From positions 39,059-103,058 of the forward strand of contig CAYRYO010000001.1 of assembly GCA_964428475.1 (NCBI GenBank): a stretch of 64,000 nucleotides of DNA, given 5' to 3'. A model generated the notes under the pieces. The model saw only the letters and a program-made list of their open reading frames with translations, was not told where the DNA came from and ran no database searches. The position numbers were made by a program, and so were the translations under genes. How positions within the stretch are numbered: position 1 is the first letter of the stretch; every line of letters starts with the position of its first letter. The stretch is from JARICQ01 sp964428475. Its GTDB lineage: Bacteria > Bacillota > Clostridia > Tissierellales > Tissierellaceae. Positions 33,664-41,317 of the stretch are shown here, in pieces.

Positions 33664-34425
33664 ATGATTATACTAATATTTATATACGGACTATTAATAG
33701 GATCATTTTTAAATGTATGTATATATAGAATACCAAGAGAAGAAAGTATAGTTTTCCCATCATCCCATTGCCCAAGCTGCAATACAAGTCTTAAATGGTA
33801 CGACAATATACCAGTGTTTTCATATATTACCTTAAAAGGAAAGTGTAGATACTGCGGTGATAAAATATTACCACAATATCCAATGATAGAACTATTTAAC
33901 GCACTTATATATTTATTATTATTTTATAAATTCAAGCTATCAATAGATTTTATATTCTACGCACTTATATCATCAACACTTATAGTGACTACATTAATAG
34001 ATTTAAAAGAGATGATTATACCGGATAGTTTAGTAATTACATTACTAATACTATCAATAATACATAAAACATTAAATTATATAATAAATAAGACTCACAT
34101 GAATTTAATTGATTCAATAGGAGGACTTATATTAGCTGGAGGAATATTTTTACTTATAGTTATTCTTTCAAAAGGTGGAATGGGTGGCGGAGATGTTACA
34201 CTAATAGGAGCATTGGGATTTGTACTTGGAGTAAAACATATACTATTAACTATATTCTTATCCTTTATATTAGGTGGAGTTATATCGATATTTTTACTAG
34301 CAACAAAACTAAAGACAAGAAAGGATCCAATACCATTTGGACCATTTATAGTACTTGGGTTTATGATAACATTGTTTTGGGGAGAAGGATTGATTGGGTG
34401 GTATAGTACAAGTTTTTTATATTAG
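33664..34425 (+). CDS. pilD: Prepilin peptidase/N-methyltransferase
   Basis: PilD removes prepilin leaders and methylates the new N terminus. The 253-residue polytopic protein has the GSFLNVCIYRIPRE start, a zinc-binding CPSC and CRYC pair, and the two catalytic aspartates in TTLIDLKEMIIPD and GGMGGGDVTL. About seven further helices follow. ATG 33664 follows AAAGGAG; the in-frame ATG at 33577 sits inside the terminator stem. It processes the many pilins encoded around it. Confidence 0.95.
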   Translation: MIILIFIYGLLIGSFLNVCIYRIPREESIVFPSSHCPSCNTSLKWYDNIPVFSYITLKGKCRYCGDKILPQYPMIELFNALIYLLLFYKFKLSIDFIFYALISSTLIVTTLIDLKEMIIPDSLVITLLILSIIHKTLNYIINKTHMNLIDSIGGLILAGGIFLLIVILSKGGMGGGDVTLIGALGFVLGVKHILLTIFLSFILGGVISIFLLATKLKTRKDPIPFGPFIVLGFMITLFWGEGLIGWYSTSFLY

Positions 34426-34436
34426 GAGCGTAGATT

Positions 34437-35915
34437 ATGAGAATTAATAGAAGAAAAGGATTAACACTTATAGAAGTTATGATAGCTATTATGCTTTTAG
34501 GCATAATAACTATAGCCATTTTGCCTATGTCGATATATTCCGCGAGATTTGCTAAATGGAATACTATTAGACAAAATGCTAATAGCATTGCTTATACACA
34601 AGTTGAATGGCTTAAAACATTAGATTATAATACTGAACTAGAACTGAAAGGAAAATATTTCCCACCAGGGAAAGATGGTATTAGTGTAGAAGGTATAGTA
34701 GAAGAAGACTTATTTATGAATGAGATTAATACTAATCCTAAAGTCATAGATGGTATAAATTACAATATTCTAACAAATATTTATTGGGAATCCGGTGTTT
34801 CAACTACTGGTGAAATTGTTGCAAATGCTCTTCGAAAAGTAGATGTTACTGTTAAAGCAATAGATCCTGTTACAAGAACAGAAAAAGAATATTCTGTTAT
34901 AGGAAGTCTTATAGCTTTTGAAGGAGAAAGAAGGCCAGATAATACTACTCCATTTAAAGTAAAAGCTTTTAAAGGACATGATTTTACAGAGTTAACAAAA
35001 AATGTAAAAATAGAAATCTACAATGAAACAGGCACAAGTTTAAGAAACTGGGCAAGGACAGATGAAAACGGCGAGGCAGTATTTGTTGGGTTAGAAAACG
35101 ATGAATATCAAGTTAAAGCAAAAGAATGGCAAATTGGAGACATGATGAGCAAACCTAATAGTGTCAAAGATAATTTTCCTAGTTCTAAATGGGAATCATA
35201 TGATTTAATTGAAATAAACAATTCTGAAGAAGCTTATATAGAACATAGTGTATTCGTAGATTACCCTGGATATATAGAAATACATGATGTTACAGATCAG
35301 ATATTATTAAATAGTGAATTAAAACTAGAACCTATATACACTTCACCTGAAGGCGAAGTTTTAGACCTAAATTTAAAAATAAACTTAACTAATCTAGATA
35401 AATTGAAAATTTGGAGAGCATGGACCTATAATCATTCTATATTATATGAAGATGTAGAATATAAATTAATAGAAAAAGACACCAGAAGAGTTTGGAACGG
35501 AGTATTTTCATATAATTATAACAAACCTACAACTAAACACCTAACATTAGGATATGTTTTAGAAAGTCAAGAAGGTCCAGAGAATATATATATGTATGAT
35601 AAAAACAATAATACAATGGATATTGAGGTTATATTCCCAAAATCAATTATTTCAGAACAAATAGAAAGTAACGAAAGTGAAGCTACTAAGTTCGATTTTT
35701 CTTTATATGATGGTGACAATCAGATTCTTTTTACAGTCAATGAAATAAGAAAGATCGCAGATAATAATAAATATAGAATAACTTTGAATACTGATTATAA
35801 TATATTAAATGGTGAAAGTATTAGATTTATATTAAATGAATCAATAATTGATAGTAATGGATTAGGAATGATAGCTGACATAAATTTCATAACATTAAGA
35901 TACTTTGAAAAATAG
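34437..35915 (+). CDS. Large minor prepilin with Cna-B-like beta domain
   Basis: A 492-residue protein with a type III signal: RRKG (cleavage after Gly8), then LTLIEVMIAIMLLGIITIAILP with the Glu in place. After a PilV-like part (to ~150) comes a Cna-B/carboxypeptidase-regulatory-like beta domain near residues 180-260 (FKVKAFKGHDF, KVKIEIYNETGTSL, TDENGEAVFVGLENDEYQVKA). Further beta-rich sequence of unknown type runs to the end. Normal PilV proteins have 130-200 residues, so this is an expanded, probably tip-located adhesin-like pilin. GGAGC precedes the ATG. Confidence 0.8.
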   Translation: MRINRRKGLTLIEVMIAIMLLGIITIAILPMSIYSARFAKWNTIRQNANSIAYTQVEWLKTLDYNTELELKGKYFPPGKDGISVEGIVEEDLFMNEINTNPKVIDGINYNILTNIYWESGVSTTGEIVANALRKVDVTVKAIDPVTRTEKEYSVIGSLIAFEGERRPDNTTPFKVKAFKGHDFTELTKNVKIEIYNETGTSLRNWARTDENGEAVFVGLENDEYQVKAKEWQIGDMMSKPNSVKDNFPSSKWESYDLIEINNSEEAYIEHSVFVDYPGYIEIHDVTDQILLNSELKLEPIYTSPEGEVLDLNLKINLTNLDKLKIWRAWTYNHSILYEDVEYKLIEKDTRRVWNGVFSYNYNKPTTKHLTLGYVLESQEGPENIYMYDKNNNTMDIEVIFPKSIISEQIESNESEATKFDFSLYDGDNQILFTVNEIRKIADNNKYRITLNTDYNILNGESIRFILNESIIDSNGLGMIADINFITLRYFEK

Positions 35916-35932
35916 AAGAAGTGAGGTGTATT

Positions 35933-36562
35933 ATGATGCTTGACAATACTTTTAAATCCAAGAAAAAAAGCAGGGGATTTACTTTAATAGAACTTCTTTT
36001 AGTAATACCACTTATATCAATAATTTTAATTGTTGCATTTAATATTATCTTTATTACTAGTAAGAACTTTCTTTATACTAAAGATAGTTTTTCTATTTAT
36101 GAACAAATGAAAATTTTCCAGACAAACATTCAAAAAGAAGCAAATCAAGCTAGAAAAGCAAATGAAAATAAGGATGTTATAGAAAAAATAAATGGAAGGG
36201 AACTTCATATATATACAGATATAAATGGAGATAATATCCCTGAAATTGTAAGATATATGATTGTTGGCAATGAATTAATAAGGGAAGTTAAATATTCTAA
36301 ACTAAGTTCTCAAAATCAATATCCATATACCTATGGTAATGATTGGATTAATAGACAAGTAGTTTTAAACAATGTAGAAGAAAAAGATTTTATAAATGAG
36401 ATACTAGATGTAAAAAAAACAGATGTTAATATAGTGACCAATAAAATTAAAGACCATAGAAAAAAAACTACTATAAATCTTAATGTTAAAAGTGATTATA
36501 ATGACAAGGAAATTAAGTTAAGTATTGGACTTGTAACAAAAAGTAGAGCCGAAGCAAACTAA
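35933..36562 (+). CDS. Minor prepilin, PilW-like
   Basis: The ~209-residue prepilin has a basic leader SKKKSRG and cleavage before FTLIELLLVIPLISIILIVAFN with a Glu at the fifth position. It has a long amphipathic helix and a beta-rich C-terminal part typical of PilW/GspJ proteins. An ATG after GAGGTG is taken (35933, with 35936 nearly as good); the GTG at 35921 overlaps the ribosome site. It follows the large minor pilin by 17 bases. Confidence 0.85.
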   Translation: MMLDNTFKSKKKSRGFTLIELLLVIPLISIILIVAFNIIFITSKNFLYTKDSFSIYEQMKIFQTNIQKEANQARKANENKDVIEKINGRELHIYTDINGDNIPEIVRYMIVGNELIREVKYSKLSSQNQYPYTYGNDWINRQVVLNNVEEKDFINEILDVKKTDVNIVTNKIKDHRKKTTINLNVKSDYNDKEIKLSIGLVTKSRAEAN

Positions 36563-36575
36563 AGGAGTGGAATAA

Positions 36576-38165
36576 TTGAGAAAAAGATTTAATAACAATG
36601 GAATAGCATTGCCTATGGTATTAATTGCTCTCGTAATTACAACAATATTTGGTGTTGTCTTGTTATTTATGACTAATACACAAACTAAATTAAATTCATT
36701 AGATAAACAGTCAAAAATATCCTTTGAATATGCAGAGTCTGGATACAATAAATATCTTTGGCATTTAAATGATGACCCAGAATTTTATTTGACTCAAGAT
36801 AGCAAAGATATGATGAATAAAGATATTGAATTCCAAAATGGATTTTACAGACTAGAGGTTGAAAGGCCCGATGATGAAGATAGGTTTGTAGTTATTAAAT
36901 CCACTGGTTGGACAAAAGAAAATCCTGATATTAAGAGAACTATTATAGCAAAAATCCGAAAAAAACAATTCGTACATCATGTTTATGTAAGTGATAGCGA
37001 TGGTGATAATATTTGGTGGACAAAAGGAGATGAAAGTTTAGGACCTTTACATACTAATAAAGATATTAGAATACAACAAAATCCAATATTTTATGACACG
37101 GTAAGTTATTCTGGTCAGCTGAAAAAAGGCACCAACTATTCACCTGATTTCAAGGTAAAAAATCCTTTGCAACCAGAAAAAACAAATACTTTGGATTTCC
37201 CAAATCATAATAAGGATTTAAAAACATGGGCTGAAAAAGATAATATGGTTTTTAAAGGTAGAACTTGTATATATTTAGATGGTAAAAATATTAAAATTAG
37301 AAATGGTAATGATTCTGTAGATAAAATAAAAACAATTTCAATATCATCAATAAAGAACAAAGTAATATATGTTGAAAAAGATCAAGGTGGCGGTACTGGG
37401 AAGTTTGATATAAAAGCTGGAAACATATTTATATCAGGTGAACTAGAGGGTGAATTGACTATAGGTGCAGAAAATAATGTTTATATAACATATGATGATC
37501 CAACTAACTGGTATGATTATGATAATGATAATATGAATAATTTCTCGAAAAAACCAAATCAACCACCTCAATCGTTTAAATGGAGTGATGGCAAATGGAG
37601 AGATTACCCAGAAAAGGGTGGTATCAGATATTCTAAAACTACATTTAGTTTATCGAATGGTAAGATGACTAGGTCGGCTAATGGAGATGATATGTTAGGT
37701 TTAATTGCTAATAATGAAATATTAATATTACATTATGGATGGCCCAAAAGAGCGTTGAGATCAGATTTAAGTGATAATTACTGGAATTTTAAATGGAGGC
37801 TAGATAGTAGTTGGTTTGGATGGAATAAAGAATGGGTTAAAGAGTCTTATGAATATGATTTTGCACCCCAAGATATTACAATACATGCTGCTTTATTTTC
37901 AATTAATAGTGGGTTTGGATTTGAGTCATACAATAGAGGAAATCCAAGAGGTGAGATTAAAATATGGGGGAATATTACTCAGAGGGAAAGACTACCTGTC
38001 GGAAGTATTGGATCTAATGGAAGTGTTATCCATGGATATAATAAAGAGTATATACATGACCCTCGTATGCTATATAACTATCCACCACATATAATAGAAC
38101 CTACCAATGTTGGTTGGGAAATCCATGAATGGAAAGAAGTAAATGACCATGTAGCTAGAAAATAA
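36576..38165 (+). CDS. Large PilX-like minor pilin with beta-helix-like body
   Basis: The 529-residue product starts with a PilX-type N terminus (NNNG, then IALPMVLIALVITTIFGVV), where the usual Glu5 is missing, as in many PilX/GspK-like proteins. The body is rich in aromatic residues and Asn, with repeated short strands (GKFDIKAGNIFISGELEGEL) suggesting a beta-solenoid of the DUF4900 style. It is far longer than a normal PilX (~200). The start is TTG 36576 after AGGAGTGG. A surface-exposed, perhaps adhesive, role is inferred. Confidence 0.75.
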   Translation: MRKRFNNNGIALPMVLIALVITTIFGVVLLFMTNTQTKLNSLDKQSKISFEYAESGYNKYLWHLNDDPEFYLTQDSKDMMNKDIEFQNGFYRLEVERPDDEDRFVVIKSTGWTKENPDIKRTIIAKIRKKQFVHHVYVSDSDGDNIWWTKGDESLGPLHTNKDIRIQQNPIFYDTVSYSGQLKKGTNYSPDFKVKNPLQPEKTNTLDFPNHNKDLKTWAEKDNMVFKGRTCIYLDGKNIKIRNGNDSVDKIKTISISSIKNKVIYVEKDQGGGTGKFDIKAGNIFISGELEGELTIGAENNVYITYDDPTNWYDYDNDNMNNFSKKPNQPPQSFKWSDGKWRDYPEKGGIRYSKTTFSLSNGKMTRSANGDDMLGLIANNEILILHYGWPKRALRSDLSDNYWNFKWRLDSSWFGWNKEWVKESYEYDFAPQDITIHAALFSINSGFGFESYNRGNPRGEIKIWGNITQRERLPVGSIGSNGSVIHGYNKEYIHDPRMLYNYPPHIIEPTNVGWEIHEWKEVNDHVARK

Positions 38166-38179
38166 AATATAAGCTAGAT

Positions 38180-38209
38180 TTGTAATTTATACCAATTAGC
38201 TGATATAAT
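38180..38209 (+). promoter_or_regulatory. Possible promoter for the pilMNO group
   Basis: TTGTAA (38180-38185) and TATAAT (38204-38209) are 18 bases apart in the 137-base gap between the PilX-like gene and pilM. Confidence 0.45.
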
Positions 38210-38302
38210 ATTAATATCTTCTAAAGAAAACATAGAAAATTATAATATCAAAAAACTTTACAAATAGATAACAAACTAACCAACTAAAAGGAGGTACAGC
38301 AT

Positions 38303-39373
38303 TTGAAATTATTTAATTCCAATAAAAAAATATTATCAATAGATTTTGGTTCATCTGAAATCAAAATAGTAGAAGGACAAGCTACAAAAGATACCATAAC
38401 TATATCTAAAAACTATATTTTAAAAACTCCTCAAAACATATATGAAAATGGGAAAATAATAAATACAATTAATCTATCTAATGATATAAAAGAAAGGCTA
38501 AAGTCCTCAAAAATTAACAATAAACTATCGTCAACAGCTATCATCAACAGCACATCAATCATCACCAGAGAAGTAAATATACCAAGGCTATCAGAAGATG
38601 AAATACAGTCCATTGTTGATTTTCAACTATCTGAATTTCTTCCTATTAATCCAGATGATTATGTAGTAAATCACCTTACTATAGGCACCATAGAAACAGA
38701 AGGAACCGAAAAGCTTCGTATACTCCTAGTAGCTATACCAAAAGAGATGGTTATAAGTCATTTAGACCTAATAAAAGAATCTACCCTAAAACCAGAAATC
38801 CTAGATTTCCAAGGTAATGCTATAGCAAAGTTGCTAAATTTCAACACCACTATAAATGGAACTCATCCTATTAGTGGACAAACTATAGCTGCTATTGATC
38901 TTGGGAATACTAATACTTCTATTTCTATAGTGCAAGATGGAAATATAGAAGTCACTAGAACTATTGATATTGGTGCTAGTACATTATATAATAGTTTAAG
39001 AAATCTATTTGATTTTTCATTAGAAGAAGCTGAAAAAAAAATCAAAGCAATTGAAAATATCAATCATATAAATCAAGAATTTGACGATTACAATAGGATG
39101 CTTAATTTAACTCGTTCATCTTTTGAAACTCTGATAGAGAAAATTGAAAGTGTAACCAGGTATTATACTACTCGTAATTCAAGAAATGCAATAGATTTGA
39201 TTGTATTACATGGAGGATATTCGAAGATTCCTGGAGTAGCCGATGTATTTTCAGAAAACTTAAATATTGAAAGTATAAGACTTCAATCTTTAGATAAGGT
39301 GAAATTTGATGGAGACTTATCTCTTTATGCAAATGCAATAGGTGGTCTTATTCGTAGAGATGAGGTGAAATGA
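38303..39373 (+). CDS. pilM: Type IV pilus alignment protein PilM
   Basis: PilM is a cytoplasmic, actin-like ATPase fold that recruits PilN. The 356-residue protein has the phosphate-1 motif LSIDFGSSEIKIVE, the REVNIPRLSEDEI segment typical of PilM, and the second ATP motif AAIDLGNTNTSISI and LHGGYSKIPG. The start is TTG 38303 after AAAGGAGG. Its stop codon overlaps the pilN start. Confidence 0.93.
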   Translation: MKLFNSNKKILSIDFGSSEIKIVEGQATKDTITISKNYILKTPQNIYENGKIINTINLSNDIKERLKSSKINNKLSSTAIINSTSIITREVNIPRLSEDEIQSIVDFQLSEFLPINPDDYVVNHLTIGTIETEGTEKLRILLVAIPKEMVISHLDLIKESTLKPEILDFQGNAIAKLLNFNTTINGTHPISGQTIAAIDLGNTNTSISIVQDGNIEVTRTIDIGASTLYNSLRNLFDFSLEEAEKKIKAIENINHINQEFDDYNRMLNLTRSSFETLIEKIESVTRYYTTRNSRNAIDLIVLHGGYSKIPGVADVFSENLNIESIRLQSLDKVKFDGDLSLYANAIGGLIRRDEVK

Positions 39374-39951
39374 TGAAGGATTTAAATTTTTTTGAACCTT
39401 ACATAGAAAAAAGAGAGTTTAAAGTTGATCGAAAGCTTGTTTACGCTTCTCTGGGTATACTTATTGTAATTATAGTCTTTGTCTATTCTGTTTTTAACTA
39501 TATTTTAATAAGGCAAGAAGAAAAGACTATTGCGAGTTTAAAGGAAATAGGTGACAATGAACAGACTCTACAAAAGATAGAAGAGATAAAAGAAAAACAA
39601 GCAGAAGTGGAAGAGTTTAGAGAGTCCGTTGACAAGATAGTGATGTTAGATGAAAGCCTTCAAAAAACTGATAAGATAGCTTCTAACTTATTGGAAGATA
39701 TAACTCGCAAGATGCCGAATGAGGTTTTTATTACGTCTATTTCTATAAGCGCATCTGATATACAAATAGTTGGGATTGCAGAAGACAATTGGAGTATAGC
39801 TGAATTTGGAAGGGGACTTGAAGATATTGATTTAGGTGATGTGTTTATATCGAATATATCTAATCAAGATAATCATTACAATTTCAATATAAATATAATG
39901 ACAGAGGATGTGATAGGAGATGGCGAAATCGTTGAGGAAGCGGAAGATTAG
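39370..39951 (+). CDS. pilN: Type IV pilus assembly protein PilN
   Basis: PilN links cytoplasmic PilM to PilO in the membrane. The 193-residue protein has the short PilM-binding N terminus (DLNFFEPY), one membrane helix (about residues 26-49), a coiled coil, and a ferredoxin-like periplasmic-type fold (MPNEVFITSISISASDIQIVG). It overlaps pilM by four bases at its start and the pilO-like gene by 32 at its end, which indicates translational coupling. Confidence 0.9.
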   Translation: MMKDLNFFEPYIEKREFKVDRKLVYASLGILIVIIVFVYSVFNYILIRQEEKTIASLKEIGDNEQTLQKIEEIKEKQAEVEEFRESVDKIVMLDESLQKTDKIASNLLEDITRKMPNEVFITSISISASDIQIVGIAEDNWSIAEFGRGLEDIDLGDVFISNISNQDNHYNFNINIMTEDVIGDGEIVEEAED

Positions 39952-41305
39952 GCAATTAACAAAAAAAGAAAAAATATTACTTATATTGCTTGGAATTGTT
40001 ATTTTATTTTGGTTATCATATAGATTTATTTATATTGCTCAAGTTGAAAAAATGAAGGCTTTAAGTTTAGAAAAGATTGAATATGAAGCAGCGATACAAG
40101 ATATAAACTTAATTTTAAGAAGAGAGAAATCTATAAACAATGAATGGTATGATTTAAATGAGAAGAAAAAGAAGATAATTGCAAGTTATTTTCCAACATT
40201 AGATCAAGCGCAGATAATTTATCTTTTAAATGATTTAACAAGTCATGAAGATGTAGAGATTCAAGATATTAGCTTCAGTAGGCCTTCTATGACGGATTTT
40301 GAAGATTTCCAAGTAAGGAGTATGGATATATCTATTCCCTATAGTGGAAAGTATCAAGGTATAATCGACATACTTGATTCTATTAAAAATAGTCCTAGAA
40401 AGATAGCTGTAAATTATTTATCTATAGATAGGTCATCTGATGGAAATTTAAATGGGAATATGGATCTTAAGATATACAGCTTAGATGGTATAGCAGAGTC
40501 TGATAAAGATATAATTTACATAGATACAAGTTCTGCCAAGGAAAAGGACAATCCTTTTTCAGGCTATGAAAGTTATGAGAAAGGAATGTCTGAAGAAGGA
40601 GAACTTGATGCAGATGAGGTAGAATTAAAACCTTATATTGAGGACATACTTTTGGATTTTGAATCTAGAAATTGCTATTTTGTACCTTCGCAGGAATTAG
40701 TAAAGGGCGATGTTAGTTTGTCTACTAATTCTAAATCAAAGAGACATTCGCTAAAGTTAGAATACAATATAATTGCTATAGACGAGGAAAATAGGGCCTT
40801 TATAGATGTTACAAAAAACAGAATAGTTCTTAAATATCCTCCAAATAGCATTGGAATATGGATATATTCATATGATTATTCTCCAGTGACTTTTGGTATT
40901 GGATTTAAAGGACAAATGGGTGAAGATATACTTGTTCCTTTTACAGAGGGCATAGGGTGGACAGGCTGGAAATACATAGAAACAAATCCTCCTGAAGAGC
41001 TATCTCTTTATCCACTTAAACTTGAAAGACTTTATCTTGAAATTCCAAGCGATAGAGATAACTATGGAGTGCTTTTGATTGATAAACTTGAAGCTATGTA
41101 TACTAGAAATATAGATGAAGATGGAAATGACAGTAGTATAGGAGACTTTATTTTTCATGTAGTAGATAGGGGCGATACTTTGGAAAAGATAAGTGAAAAT
41201 TACTATGGAGTTAAAACTTATAAAGATGAGATTAGAAAGTTAAATGAATTAAAGACTGGAGATATATTGCCGGTTGGAAAAGTTCTTGTATTAAAAAAAC
41301 ATTAA
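39920..41305 (+). CDS. PilO-like protein fused to a beta-sandwich and a LysM domain
   Basis: Residues 1-190 follow PilO: a basic start, a helix (19-38), a coiled coil and a ferredoxin-like fold (SMDISIPYSGKYQGIIDIL). Residues ~220-400 are a beta-sandwich-like module (ILLDFESRNCYFVP, IGIWIYSYDYSP) resembling carbohydrate-binding modules. Residues ~410-461 form a LysM domain (VVDRGDTLEKISENYYG and PVGKVLVLKKH). LysM binds peptidoglycan, so this fusion would tether the PilMNO complex to the wall. PilO proteins normally stop near 200 residues. The 461-residue frame is continuous. Confidence 0.82.
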   Translation: MAKSLRKRKIRQLTKKEKILLILLGIVILFWLSYRFIYIAQVEKMKALSLEKIEYEAAIQDINLILRREKSINNEWYDLNEKKKKIIASYFPTLDQAQIIYLLNDLTSHEDVEIQDISFSRPSMTDFEDFQVRSMDISIPYSGKYQGIIDILDSIKNSPRKIAVNYLSIDRSSDGNLNGNMDLKIYSLDGIAESDKDIIYIDTSSAKEKDNPFSGYESYEKGMSEEGELDADEVELKPYIEDILLDFESRNCYFVPSQELVKGDVSLSTNSKSKRHSLKLEYNIIAIDEENRAFIDVTKNRIVLKYPPNSIGIWIYSYDYSPVTFGIGFKGQMGEDILVPFTEGIGWTGWKYIETNPPEELSLYPLKLERLYLEIPSDRDNYGVLLIDKLEAMYTRNIDEDGNDSSIGDFIFHVVDRGDTLEKISENYYGVKTYKDEIRKLNELKTGDILPVGKVLVLKKH

Positions 41306-41317
41306 GAAGGTGAATAT

